Assembly (NCBI GenBank): GCA_965223025.1
Contig: CBDCVP010000023.1
Span: 1,240,001-1,304,000, forward strand
Length of the DNA: 64,000 nt
Reading direction: 5' to 3'
From: JABDMH01 sp965223025
GTDB taxonomy: Bacteria > Bacteroidota > Bacteroidia > Chitinophagales > Saprospiraceae
The position numbers and the translations under genes are program-made. The notes under the pieces were generated by a model. That model was not told the DNA's origin. It saw nothing but the letters and a program-made list of their open reading frames with translations, and ran no database searches. The first letter of the stretch is position 1. Each line of letters starts with the position of its first letter. Shown here in pieces: positions 1-9,737 of the stretch.

Positions 1-43
1 ATACACTGAGTGCTGAGGAAGCGCAGGTTAGAGCCAGGGCATT

Positions 44-1282
44 GTGATGAAGCACCCAACTGGCATATGGATGAGAAGAGGGAGGATTGGCATCATCAGA
101 CGTGCTGTTCTCCTCATGATCGGTGGTTTTATGTCGGTAGCTTCCTGGACGCAGCCCATCAAATACATCGACTACCATTTTGAAAATGGTTCTCCACTTT
201 ACTACGACATTTTGGAGGATGGGTCCGCTCTGGTAAGTTTGGTCTACGACCATGAACGCAACTCACCCAACCGGGCAAACGGGCATTGGTACTTTCAAGT
301 CTTTTCCGATCAAGGCACCTCTGTTAAACTCTTGTTGCAGAACTTCCACAACGTGTGGAACGGTAAGCCAGCTACTCCAGCCAAAGACAATACAGCGTGC
401 TTTTGGTCGATAGATGGCACCAAGTGGGCGTTTGTAAAGACCTCCAAAACGCCCGAAAACCGACTGGCCATACAACTGACTATGCCAGCTGATTCCATCT
501 ATCTGGCACGTCTCGAACCCTACACCGTCACTGACTTAGCGGGATTGTTGTCGGAGATACGAGATGATCCCCTGATTAAAATCACCGAGATCGGTAAAAC
601 AGTGGAAAATAGACCTTTGGAAATCATTAGAGTAGGACATGCCAATGCACCCCATCGAATTTTCATCCGCGGTCGGGCGCATGCTTGGGAGCCTGGTGGA
701 AATTGGGTGATCGAAGGCATCATCCGAAACCTCCTGAAGAGCGACAAAACAAATCAGTATCTGGACAGATACAGCGTCTACATCCTTCCTATGGCAAATA
801 AGGATGGGGTGGCAGGTGGCAGGACCAGATTTAATATGAGGGGAAAGGATTTAAACAGGAATTGGGACCAAAAGGCCAATCCCTATCTGGCTCCTGAGAA
901 CGCAGTATTGGAAAATTGGCTTGAGATGCAGATCGAACTGGGATTTAAGCCTGACCTGGCCATTGACTTCCATAACGATGACGGGGGCAACCTGCACATA
1001 TCCAGACCAAATATCAACCTTGAGTCATACCTTTCGAACATGTCAAAACTCGACAGCTTATTGCGGGTGCATACTTGGTACACTGAGGGAAGTACGGGCA
1101 GCAATTTTAGAAATCCCGGTTCTATTGGAGAGGGATTATTGGAACGATATGGCATCGATGCATTGGTGTACGAATTGAATGCAAACTGGATAGCGGGATT
1201 GCATAAAGTACCTTTTGGTGACGATTGGATGTTGCTGGGCGAACAACTTTGCGAAGTGTTTTATCAATACTTTGATGACTGA
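44..1282 (+). CDS. Secreted M14-family zinc carboxypeptidase
   Basis: Predicted metallocarboxypeptidase of 412 residues acting outside the cytoplasm. A basic N-terminus followed by a hydrophobic run (about residues 20-36) looks like a signal peptide; ATGs at 47 and 71 are alternative starts. The order resembles cytosolic-carboxypeptidase (Nna1/AGBL-like) M14 enzymes: a beta-rich N-terminal domain (about 40-165), then the catalytic domain. Zinc ligands are visible as H213 and E216 in HAWE and H310 in DFHND. LNRNW supplies the substrate-binding Asn-Arg pair, and E377 in VYELN matches the catalytic glutamate. All key residues are present, so it is probably active. Substrate specificity cannot be read. 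It stands alone, 172 bp before the next gene. Confidence 0.88.
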   Translation: MMKHPTGIWMRRGRIGIIRRAVLLMIGGFMSVASWTQPIKYIDYHFENGSPLYYDILEDGSALVSLVYDHERNSPNRANGHWYFQVFSDQGTSVKLLLQNFHNVWNGKPATPAKDNTACFWSIDGTKWAFVKTSKTPENRLAIQLTMPADSIYLARLEPYTVTDLAGLLSEIRDDPLIKITEIGKTVENRPLEIIRVGHANAPHRIFIRGRAHAWEPGGNWVIEGIIRNLLKSDKTNQYLDRYSVYILPMANKDGVAGGRTRFNMRGKDLNRNWDQKANPYLAPENAVLENWLEMQIELGFKPDLAIDFHNDDGGNLHISRPNINLESYLSNMSKLDSLLRVHTWYTEGSTGSNFRNPGSIGEGLLERYGIDALVYELNANWIAGLHKVPFGDDWMLLGEQLCEVFYQYFDD

Positions 1283-1454
1283 TTCAGTCTATGAATACTT
1301 CATTTTGCCTTGGCCCATTAAATCGCATATACAGATTTTCTCCCTGGGGCTGGCACTTATTATATTTGGGATATTCCTTTCTTTTAGTCAGAATTTGACA
1401 GCGCGATTGTGAACCAAAATATGCTCGCCTTGAAAAAATGTAAATGATGCATCC

Positions 1455-3788
1455 ATGACGAAAATCATGCCCTGTTTGTTGTTGATGGTATGTCTAGGTG
1501 CCAGTGACCTATCTAGCTCACTATTCGCGCAAGAGGACCTAACCCCAGCCCAATATTTGACCCGTTTATTGAAGGTGAGTCCGGCAGATTTGACGGTTCC
1601 AAGAGGTGATCAACTACCAGGTACGCCACCTGCGCATGTCAGTCCGGAAGATTTTTTATGGAGAGATTGGGTAGCACGAACGGGGGAACTTCCACCGGAT
1701 TTTGATGCGCTGCCCTCCTTACCATTTTTACCGGATCCGCTGATCATCGATGAGGGGGGGAGAAATATTCTTGTCACGACGATTCCTGAATGGAATCTCA
1801 AGCGTGCGGAAATAAAAAAATTGGCCCAGCATTGGATCACGGGTACGCTTCCACCTTCGCCAAATAACCTGACAGCAGAATTGCTGGATGAGAAAAAAAT
1901 TGGGCCGTTGGTCGAACGAAAGGTATTACTTCGATTTGGTCCGGGACTAAAAGCAAAGCTCCATGTGTCTTTGTTGATTCCACCGGGAGATGGCCCCTTC
2001 CCAGTCTTTATCTGTCCCTGGAAAAAAGAACGGTATGACTGGGTGCAGGCAGCTGTGCGTCGAGGATATATAGGATGTCGTTTTACCGCCACGGATCCAA
2101 AATATGGACACCCTGACGACAGCGAAGCCTATGAAGCCATCTGGTGGCCAGATTACGATTTCAGTACTTTGATGAGATGGGGTTGGGCTGCGTCAAGGGC
2201 CATCGATTATCTATACACCCTGCAAGCTGTCAATAGAGACCAGATAGCCCTTACCGGATTGTCAAGGAATGGTAAAATGGCCCTATGGGCCGCAGCATTT
2301 GATGATCGCATTAAGGCGGTAGTGCCGATCAGTGGTGGGACTGGTGGTGAGAATCCCTTCCGATACACCACCGACCAGTATCATAGTGAGACCCTATCAT
2401 TGCTGACCTGGGCACGTCCACATTGGCTGCATCCAAGACTCAGGTTTTTTACGGGATGGGAAAGTAAATTGCCAGTCGATCAAAATTCTCTGATGGCGTT
2501 GATCGCACCTCGGGGCCTCATGCTGACTTCCTCCGTGACCGAGTCAGCCGGCAACGCCTGGGGTATCGAGCAGGCCTATCTGTCGGCTCGCAAGGCCTAC
2601 AATTTTTTGGGTGCAGCGGACAACATTGCTATTGATCTACGTCAGGGTTTGCATGCACCTTCAATGCGGGACATGGAGCGCTATCTAGATTTTTTTGATT
2701 TCGTGTTTGGCAGAGGCCATATCAAACCAGCGAACGAGCTTATGTATGATTACAGCTTTTCCAAATGGCTGGGTCTGAGTGGTGAAATCATAGATCCATA
2801 TTCGTTTCCTAACAAGGGCAATGATGATATCCTGGGTAGCGCACAATCTGGACTCATAGTGGATTCGATCGAGTGGCAGAAGAAAGCATTGGCGATCAAG
2901 CATCACGTCCTTTGGGGATTGGGAGAAGAGCCTCCCTCAGTGGGACCGGGGATTCAGAGTGACTACTTACAAGAGGTAGTAGGCTTACCTCGTGTGGCTG
3001 CCAGTATTGTTAGAGAACCACTATCGTTTGGTCATCTGTATTATTCGCAGGATCATTCTGCTGGCCAAAGTAATCAACTACCAGTGGTCATCTATCTGCA
3101 TGAATATGCCTACTCTACAGGAATGGCCAAGACGGGCGACATCGTCTCAGGGCTGGCAGATGCTGGATTTGCCGTGTATGTATTTGACCAAATTGGATTC
3201 GGTACCCGGTCCTTTGAGGAGAGCCGGCTCTTCTATGACAGATTTCCCCGCTGGTCGAAGATGGGTCGCATGGTGGCGGACGTGCGATGGTCGGTCGATG
3301 CCTTGGCGGCACATGAATTGATTGACGCAAAGAAGATTTATGTAGCAGGTTACGCCTTGGGTGGAATGGTCGGCATATATAGTGCGGCGCTGGATGCTCG
3401 GATCGCCGGATTGGTTTCTGTGTGTGGATTCACTCCCATGCGATCAAATACACCTGGCAAGACAGCCGAGGGGATTTATGCTTATTCTCATTTGCATGGG
3501 TTGTTGCCACGACTGGGTTTCTTTGTGAAAGATCAGACACATATCCCGTATGATTTTCATGAAATGCTTGCTGCGATAGCTCCCCGACCCGTTTTTGTGG
3601 TGGCCCCAACCTGGGATCAGTATGCTTCCTTTTCCGATATTCAACATTGTATGAAGGAGGTGAAGAAAGTCTACGGACTGTATGCGAAGGAAGATCAACT
3701 AGGGTTATTCGCGCCCGAAGATTACCATCGTTTTTCTGATGAGATGAAGCAGAGAGTCATCTCTTGGCTACGAGAAAAAGCAGAATGA
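1455..3788 (+). CDS. Two-domain alpha/beta hydrolase, CE15/acetyl-xylan-esterase-like
   Basis: A 777-residue exported protein (signal peptide about 1-26, ending in LFAQ) with two consecutive alpha/beta-hydrolase domains. Domain 1 (about 110-430) has the nucleophile motif GLSRNGK with Ser270, the pattern of glucuronoyl/acetyl-xylan esterases (CE15-like), and a candidate catalytic His in GLHAPS. Domain 2 (about 500-775) resembles dienelactone-hydrolase-like enzymes, but its nucleophile elbow reads GYALGG: Ala634 occupies the position where these enzymes have Ser. A His in DYHRF near the C-terminus is kept. Domain 1 is probably the active esterase; domain 2 may be a binding or structural pseudo-enzyme. 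A plant-polysaccharide ester is a reasonable substrate guess only. Confidence 0.8.
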   Translation: MTKIMPCLLLMVCLGASDLSSSLFAQEDLTPAQYLTRLLKVSPADLTVPRGDQLPGTPPAHVSPEDFLWRDWVARTGELPPDFDALPSLPFLPDPLIIDEGGRNILVTTIPEWNLKRAEIKKLAQHWITGTLPPSPNNLTAELLDEKKIGPLVERKVLLRFGPGLKAKLHVSLLIPPGDGPFPVFICPWKKERYDWVQAAVRRGYIGCRFTATDPKYGHPDDSEAYEAIWWPDYDFSTLMRWGWAASRAIDYLYTLQAVNRDQIALTGLSRNGKMALWAAAFDDRIKAVVPISGGTGGENPFRYTTDQYHSETLSLLTWARPHWLHPRLRFFTGWESKLPVDQNSLMALIAPRGLMLTSSVTESAGNAWGIEQAYLSARKAYNFLGAADNIAIDLRQGLHAPSMRDMERYLDFFDFVFGRGHIKPANELMYDYSFSKWLGLSGEIIDPYSFPNKGNDDILGSAQSGLIVDSIEWQKKALAIKHHVLWGLGEEPPSVGPGIQSDYLQEVVGLPRVAASIVREPLSFGHLYYSQDHSAGQSNQLPVVIYLHEYAYSTGMAKTGDIVSGLADAGFAVYVFDQIGFGTRSFEESRLFYDRFPRWSKMGRMVADVRWSVDALAAHELIDAKKIYVAGYALGGMVGIYSAALDARIAGLVSVCGFTPMRSNTPGKTAEGIYAYSHLHGLLPRLGFFVKDQTHIPYDFHEMLAAIAPRPVFVVAPTWDQYASFSDIQHCMKEVKKVYGLYAKEDQLGLFAPEDYHRFSDEMKQRVISWLREKAE

Positions 3789-4255
3789 TGCATTGCATGG
3801 ATATCAAAAATGCAGATAGCACCTCGCCCCAGTGCAGCATTTTCTAAATATCTATTACTACTTGACGGCTTCTTTTCACCAACTCTTCATCATCGAAAGC
3901 CTGACATAGCTTATGGCTATGCGTGGTTTCGCTTCTGTGATCTGGCAAAAAAGTAAGCTCGTTTTTAGTATCACATACTTTGGAAATGCACTAGTCTGTG
4001 ACGGTGGCCAAAAAAACCATGAGCGGATTTGGATAGACTAACTTCCCTAGGTTAATGGCTTCTTAGATTGAGAAATCATGACTCAGTAGCCGGGATTATC
4101 GGAAAAGTATATCAGAGACGACGCTAGTTTCAAGGATTCACAAAACTGGTGAGGTGCCATTTCTGAGGGATCATCTTTGCTTTTCTAGATTCTGGTATGA
4201 ATGTCCTTTGAGGAGGGTTGTTTGTGAATGATTAGGACGATACTCACAGGTGAAT
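3789..4255. other. Intergenic region between convergent genes
   Basis: 467 bp with no convincing gene. It lies between the 3' ends of a plus-strand and a minus-strand gene, so terminators are expected. The only structure noticed is a short inverted repeat, catagc (3905-3910) with gctatg (3916-3921), which lacks a following T-tract and is not a convincing terminator. Confidence 0.5.
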
Positions 4256-5467
4256 TTATGGCAGGGTTCCTTCGATACTCATATCACTCGTGGAGGCAAT
4301 CTGCTTGTGCATGTTGTAGTGCTCCAGGAATTGTGGTACCACTTTAGATGCCAGGGGAGTAGCTGTGTTGAAAAGAACGCAAATCGCAATATTTTCGTCG
4401 CGATTGATCGCTATCTCGCTACGATAGTGGTTGACATAGCCGCCGTGATAAATGAGCTGCTGACCCTGATAGTCAAAGACGCGCCATCCAAGGCCATAGG
4501 CACATTTGTGCACACCTGGCCAGGTGTTGTGAAACTTTCTATTTGACTTTACTAGGGGGCTAAAGACGTAGTCCAGGGTTTTGTCGGAGATCAACTCTGG
4601 TCTGTTGCCTAGCAGAAGATTGAGCCACTCAGCCATGTCGGCAATCGACGCATTGATACCTCCAGCTGAGATCGTATTGTAGAATTTCTCACTGATTTTT
4701 TTGGATCGGTATTTTTTACGCTTACTGCTATACCAATGGGGAAGGGCTATATTGTCGTGCTGGGTGATGGCATCATAACTACAAGAAGCGTCATGCATCC
4801 CAATGGGGTCGAAGAGCTCCTGATGCAGGATGGTCTCAAATGGCAGACCGGTCTTGTCCGTCAGAACCTCTTCGATCATAGAAAAAGCTGCATTCTGATA
4901 GGCGAAGTGTTTTCCCTCCTCACCATGCACGGGCAATTCCCGGAAGAATGGGATGGTCTCCTTGATGGACAATCCCTTTTCCACCAAGTTGGTGTAGGCA
5001 TGTCTGACTAACCCGCTCGAGTGTGACAAGATATGCTGCACGGTAATCCTTCGTGCTTGCGACCGATTTTGCAAATCAAATGTGGGTATGCTCTCACGGA
5101 TGCGATCATCCCAATGGAGACAGCCATCTTGTACCATTTTTCCCGAGAGTACGCCTGTGAATCCTTTCGATAGACTTGCGATCCTAAACACCGTGTGGAT
5201 GTCGATGGAGTCGGTGGTGCCCATTTCTCTCAGTCCATACCCCTTCAGTAGGATGGCCGTATTGTCACGCACTACCACCACGGCAGCACCTGGCAACTTG
5301 TGCCTGACGAGCTGCCTTTGCAGATCATCATCAAATCGCCGGATGTAACCAGGAACGTGCTGGTCAGCATCAATGATGACGCCACGCTGCTGGGGAGGAC
5401 TGAAATCCCGATCTGACTGACAGGACATCAGAGTACCAAGGATACATATGAGAAGTAGCCGATGCAT
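4256..5467 (-). CDS. Serine beta-lactamase-family lipoprotein (class C / esterase-like)
   Basis: A 403-residue lipoprotein: the N-terminal hydrophobic stretch ends in a lipobox (LMSC, Cys16). The penicillin-binding-protein/class C beta-lactamase fold shows its three motifs: SLSK (Ser98, Lys101), YQN in the middle, and HGG near the C-terminus in place of KTG. HGG is usual in the broad 'serine hydrolase' branch that includes esterases and D-aminopeptidases, so antibiotic hydrolysis should not be assumed. Likely located in the periplasm or outer membrane. It is monocistronic and divergent from the next plus-strand operon across about 1 kb of repeat-bearing DNA. Confidence 0.88.
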   Translation of the reverse strand: MHRLLLICILGTLMSCQSDRDFSPPQQRGVIIDADQHVPGYIRRFDDDLQRQLVRHKLPGAAVVVVRDNTAILLKGYGLREMGTTDSIDIHTVFRIASLSKGFTGVLSGKMVQDGCLHWDDRIRESIPTFDLQNRSQARRITVQHILSHSSGLVRHAYTNLVEKGLSIKETIPFFRELPVHGEEGKHFAYQNAAFSMIEEVLTDKTGLPFETILHQELFDPIGMHDASCSYDAITQHDNIALPHWYSSKRKKYRSKKISEKFYNTISAGGINASIADMAEWLNLLLGNRPELISDKTLDYVFSPLVKSNRKFHNTWPGVHKCAYGLGWRVFDYQGQQLIYHGGYVNHYRSEIAINRDENIAICVLFNTATPLASKVVPQFLEHYNMHKQIASTSDMSIEGTLP

Positions 5468-5814
5468 GAGTGTAGTTAGTCCGTATCGATCTGGTATAGA
5501 CTACAGTTGGGTTCCGCTCTTTCCAGAGGAACTCAACCATGCACGTTGAAGTGGGTAGGCTTGGATGTGGATGCATCTGGAAGTCATAGAAAGGTCTATC
5601 AATTATCTTGCCAAGCGAAGAACATGTATTATGCAACGACCGTTTTGACGGCTTATTGCACTTTCAGATAAGAGGAATGACCAGATCTAAATATCGAAAC
5701 CTCAGTAATAGCCCAACTTGTTCTTATTGGCAGATGACCAGGTTCCAGACCAGGGTTCAACAGGCCGCTTATGCAGCTTAGTATGCCAGCTCGAAATGAA
5801 AATTGTAGAATCCC

Positions 5815-5960
5815 CGACTTCTTTCACGCAGCCATCAGCTACACAAATACACCAAGTAGTCAGCCTGAGTGTAGCACAGCGGAATAGAAGGAGGCTAAGA
5901 GTGTAGCTGATAGATCTGATGCCTTCCTGAGTAAGGGTTCGACAGGCTGACCTGACTCCG
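5815..5960. repeat. Hairpin repeat, copy A
   Basis: First of two direct ~145-bp copies. It contains a perfect 11-bp inverted repeat, atcagctacac (5834-5844) and gtgtagctgat (5901-5911), enclosing 56 bp. Inside is a 'gtcagcctgagtgtagcacagcg' type core resembling the dispersed intergenic palindromes common in Bacteroidota. No ORF is associated. Confidence 0.8.
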
Positions 5961-6105
5961 GATAGTTGATTGATCATCAGATGAATACTTGGGTCTGTCA
6001 TAAGTAGTGCAGCGCAGTGGAATCGAAGGGGCTTAGATCACCCCAATGAATTGGGTGTGAGTGTGGGTTGGTTGTACACGAAAAGATTGACCTTTAGATT
6101 CTTCA

Positions 6106-6252
6106 CGACTTCTTTCGCGCAGCCATCAGCTACACAAATACACCAAGTGGTCAGCCTGAGTGTAGCACAGCGAAATCGAAGGCGCCTGAGAGTGTAGCTG
6201 ATAGTTCTGGTGCCTTCCTGAGTAAGGATTCAACAGACTGACTCTGACTGAT
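6106..6252. repeat. Hairpin repeat, copy B
   Basis: Second copy of the ~145-bp repeat, offset by 291 bp from copy A and differing at scattered positions. The 11-bp arms are fully conserved at 6125-6135 and 6192-6202, again 56 bp apart, while the loop has several substitutions. Conservation of arms over loop suggests that the folded form matters. Confidence 0.8.
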
Positions 6253-6508
6253 GCACAATTGTCCCAGATTGCAACAGTACGATAGAAATAGCATCATAAT
6301 ATGCAGGAAAAAGCAGCGTTATGATCTAGTACAGCATTTCCTAATTAATACTTGACTGCTACAAAAACTTTTCAGGTGCTCAGGCAACGTATTCACTCAA
6401 ATATAGATCTTACTTAATATCTGGGAGAATTTCGCGACATAGAAATCTTTTCCCAGTACTAGAAATGGACACATCGGACTCATTATTTCAGTCTAAAAAT
6501 GTGTGCAT

Positions 6509-8317
6509 ATGCAAAAGCTCTACTTTTTATCCATTACCCTTTTCTACTTCACTCTGCAAGCTCAGGATCAGTCACCTGGTCATCTCGGAGGTAACCCTGA
6601 TCATCAGATCGTAGTAACGACAAGCTCGGCGCAACATCGACAGGGCTGGCAAGAAATGGCCTCCGGAGATAAGACGGTCAACGGTGCTGGGCTTGAAGGT
6701 CAACTGATGGATGCTTCACGGTTTCTGGCTCAAGCCACCCTTGGCGCGGACCGTCAAGAGATCGACAAGGTGCTTGACATGGGGATGGAAGCATGGATGG
6801 AGGAGCAATTTGTCATGGAGCCCACCCTGTACTTAACTACGCTTCAGGATCTCTACTCGGGGATTTATACCAATTATCTCGATGAAGGCGGCGCCCCAGA
6901 CGAGTTCAGGTGTAGGCCCAGGTGGTACCATGCCAATTATGCCTGGTGGGAGATGATCGTCACTGGCCAAGATTTGCTCAGGCAGCGCATAGCACTAGCA
7001 CTCAGCGAGATTCTGGTGATTTCCAAGGAAAACTCTGATCTCGAAAACTATGGGTATGCGGTCGCAAGCTACTACGATCTGCTGATTCAACATGCATTCG
7101 GTAACTACAAGGATTTGCTACTGGATATTACCCTGCATCCTGCCATGGGCAATTACCTGAGTCATCTTAATAATCCCAAGGCACAACCAGATGAATTTGT
7201 ATTTCCAGACGAAAACTATGGCCGAGAGTTCATGCAACTTTTTACCGTGGGCATTCATGAGTTGAATTTGGATGGATCTGTGAAACTAAATGAGCAGGGA
7301 GCACCGATTCCTACATACACCGATGCAGATATCGGTGGCATTTCTGCTGTCTTTACTGGACTGGGTGCAGGGAAAGTCAGCGATTGCTGGGAAGAAACAG
7401 AGCTCAAGTTTGGCATGAGCATTCGGAAGATTGATATGACAGTGCCTATGGCCATGTATCCGGAGTGGCATGAGCCTGGTGCCAAGGGGATCATAGGAGG
7501 TATGGAGATTCCCGCCGATCAAGAAGGCATGAAGGACATAGATGATGCGGTCACCCATGTGTTCAATCACCCCAACGTGGGACCCTTTTTGGCCACTCGT
7601 CTCATACAGCATTTGGTGAAATCTAATCCTAGCGGTGCATATATTGAGCGAGTAGCCACTGTTTTCAACGACAATGGCCAGGGTGTGAGAGGTGATCTGG
7701 AGGCGGTGGTCAAAGCGATTTTACTAGATGATGAAGCGAGGACCTGCGCAAGTTTGCAAGATCCGCAACACGGAAAACTGCGCGCGCCCATTCATCGATA
7801 TACCCATTTGGTCCGCTCCATGGATAAATTCAGTCCATCGGGATATTATTGGAATACCGGCAGTGGATTTTTAGAAGCTACGCACCAACATCCCTTACAT
7901 TCACCCTCGGTGTTTAATTTTTATCAACCCGGATTTCAACCCAATGGGCCCCTTATGCAGGAAAGCCTGGTGGGTCCAGAATTTCAATTGCATAATTCGG
8001 TAACGGGCATCACTTATTTCGATGTGGTCAACCAATGGATTATGAAGGAGGAGTTGCTGAGACATCGCGAAACCGGCGGAAATCGAGAGGTGTACCTGGA
8101 TATTTATCATTTGATGGGGAGTGCCCGGGAGCCAGAAGTGCTCATCAATAAACTTGATGTATTGCTCACCCATGGCCAGCTCTCTGAGCACACCAGGGCG
8201 CTTTTGCGCGAGCAACTCAATGCCTACGAGGGGCGTGGCATTGATCTGCTGATCGACCGCACCCATCTGGCCCTATATTTTATGTTGGTCAGTCCCGACT
8301 ACGCCATTTTTAAATAG
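6509..8317 (+). CDS. DUF1800 family exported protein
   Basis: A DUF1800-family protein of about 602 residues, recognised from its opening (DASRFLAQATLG), the GREFMQLFTVGIHEL block and the late SVFNFYQPGFQP segment. An N-terminal hydrophobic segment (about 2-18) fits a Sec signal peptide. The function is unknown; the family almost always sits next to a DUF1501 gene, as here (6 bp before it), implying a shared extracytoplasmic complex or pathway. An in-frame GTG lies at 6503, but ATG at 6509 gives a more typical signal peptide start. First gene of a three-gene operon. Confidence 0.88.
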   Translation: MQKLYFLSITLFYFTLQAQDQSPGHLGGNPDHQIVVTTSSAQHRQGWQEMASGDKTVNGAGLEGQLMDASRFLAQATLGADRQEIDKVLDMGMEAWMEEQFVMEPTLYLTTLQDLYSGIYTNYLDEGGAPDEFRCRPRWYHANYAWWEMIVTGQDLLRQRIALALSEILVISKENSDLENYGYAVASYYDLLIQHAFGNYKDLLLDITLHPAMGNYLSHLNNPKAQPDEFVFPDENYGREFMQLFTVGIHELNLDGSVKLNEQGAPIPTYTDADIGGISAVFTGLGAGKVSDCWEETELKFGMSIRKIDMTVPMAMYPEWHEPGAKGIIGGMEIPADQEGMKDIDDAVTHVFNHPNVGPFLATRLIQHLVKSNPSGAYIERVATVFNDNGQGVRGDLEAVVKAILLDDEARTCASLQDPQHGKLRAPIHRYTHLVRSMDKFSPSGYYWNTGSGFLEATHQHPLHSPSVFNFYQPGFQPNGPLMQESLVGPEFQLHNSVTGITYFDVVNQWIMKEELLRHRETGGNREVYLDIYHLMGSAREPEVLINKLDVLLTHGQLSEHTRALLREQLNAYEGRGIDLLIDRTHLALYFMLVSPDYAIFK

Positions 8318-8323
8318 TACATC

Positions 8324-9727
8324 ATGACAAAAATTATCAAAGATATTTCAAGGAGGAAATTCATCAATCGTGCATCGGCAGCTACCTTTGGACTCACGAC
8401 AGCCGCCTCATCTCTTTTTCGGCTAAATACGCTCAAAGCGGCATCTCGCAACAACTTTTTTGGCGGCAATCAAGATTACAAAGCATTGGTGTGTTTATTC
8501 CAGGCGGGTGGCAACGATTCATTCAATATGTTAATGCCGAGAAACGGTGATCTGAATGCAGCCTATAATAGTGTACGAAGTAACCTGGCACTGGATGCCG
8601 AGGATATGTTGCCCATCGATGTTGCACAAGGTGGTATTGATTTTGGCATCCATCCGAGCATGGTTGGAGTGCAGCAATTATTTAACGATGGGAAACTATC
8701 GTTTTTAACTAATGTGGGCACATTGGTCGCACCGGTGGATAAAGAGGCTTACGATAGCAACAGTGTGCCTCTGCCCCTGGGCCTCTTCTCGCATTCCGAT
8801 CAGATAGCACAGTGGCAAACCGCCCAGCCGGCAGAAAGGATTTCACATGGCTGGGGAGGGAAGCTGGCAGAGATGTTTCAAGCCATGAATGCCAGTACTG
8901 AGATTTCGATGAATATTACTTTGTCGGGAACCAATTTATTTCAATTTGGTGACAATGTGGTAGAATATTCCGTTGGGCCATCAGGTGAAGGTTATGGCAT
9001 ACGTGGATACCAGGGGAAATCCAATCTCGATCAGTCACGCACGGCTTTGATCGATGCCATGCTGCAGCATACCTACACAGATGCCTACAAAAAGACCTAT
9101 GTAGATATCATCAAAAACTCCATCGAAGCCCAAGCTTCCTTTCAAGAGTCTATCGAGATGGTCGCAGAGTTCACCACAGAATTTAACAACAGCCGCCTAT
9201 CCCGCAGCCTGGAGATGATAGCCAGGATCATAGCTGCTAGAGGACCTTTGGGATTCAAAAGACAAATCTTCTTTGTCCAGGTGGGAGGTTGGGATCACCA
9301 CGATCGGTTGTTGCAACGGCAAAATGGGATGCTGGCAGATGTGAGTTCCTCGCTGGTATCCTTCGCCAGTGCGCTTGAAGAAATTGATGCTTTTGATTGT
9401 GTCACTACTTTTAGTATGTCGGAGTTTGGCAGAACACTGACCTCAAATGGAGATGGCTCCGACCATGCATGGGGTGGTCATGTGATGGTGATGGGTGGTA
9501 TGGTCAATGGGGGTCAGATGTTTGGACAGTATCCCAATGTGGCGGTAGGTAGCGAACTTGATATCGGGAGAGGGCGCATTATCCCAACCATGTCCAACGA
9601 TGAATATTTTGCTGAGTTGGCATTATGGTTTGGAGTGGCTCCTTCTGATCTTTCCATGATTTTCCCCAACGTGGGGAATTTCTATTCACCAGGTGCGAGT
9701 GCACCGATAGGCTTCCTAAACATTTAA
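8324..9727 (+). CDS. DUF1501 family protein, Tat-type signal
   Basis: A 467-residue DUF1501 protein. These belong to the alkaline-phosphatase/sulfatase-like superfamily, although the activity is not established. The N-terminus has a twin-arginine-like motif (SRRKFINRA) before a hydrophobic stretch, suggesting Tat export. Family hallmarks are FQAGGNDSFNML near residue 60, VGGWDHH near 325, and SEFGRTLTSN followed by DHAWGGH near 370-390. It begins 6 bp after the DUF1800 stop codon, so the two are co-transcribed and probably translationally coupled. Confidence 0.9.
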   Translation: MTKIIKDISRRKFINRASAATFGLTTAASSLFRLNTLKAASRNNFFGGNQDYKALVCLFQAGGNDSFNMLMPRNGDLNAAYNSVRSNLALDAEDMLPIDVAQGGIDFGIHPSMVGVQQLFNDGKLSFLTNVGTLVAPVDKEAYDSNSVPLPLGLFSHSDQIAQWQTAQPAERISHGWGGKLAEMFQAMNASTEISMNITLSGTNLFQFGDNVVEYSVGPSGEGYGIRGYQGKSNLDQSRTALIDAMLQHTYTDAYKKTYVDIIKNSIEAQASFQESIEMVAEFTTEFNNSRLSRSLEMIARIIAARGPLGFKRQIFFVQVGGWDHHDRLLQRQNGMLADVSSSLVSFASALEEIDAFDCVTTFSMSEFGRTLTSNGDGSDHAWGGHVMVMGGMVNGGQMFGQYPNVAVGSELDIGRGRIIPTMSNDEYFAELALWFGVAPSDLSMIFPNVGNFYSPGASAPIGFLNI

Positions 9728-9737
9728 TTTTCAAACG

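Larger units (their letters stand above)
5468..6508. other. Long intergenic region with duplicated hairpin repeats
   Basis: About 1 kb without a credible gene between divergently transcribed genes. It holds two copies of a ~145-bp structured repeat (listed separately) and other palindromic snatches of the 'cagcg-gaat-cgaagg' type near 6001-6030. Short open frames across it carry no recognisable domain and are probably chance. Confidence 0.6.

Noticed and set aside
4256..5467. Antibiotic-resistance beta-lactamase
   Set aside because: The third motif is HGG rather than KTG, and the broad family includes many esterases and peptidases, so resistance is not supported.
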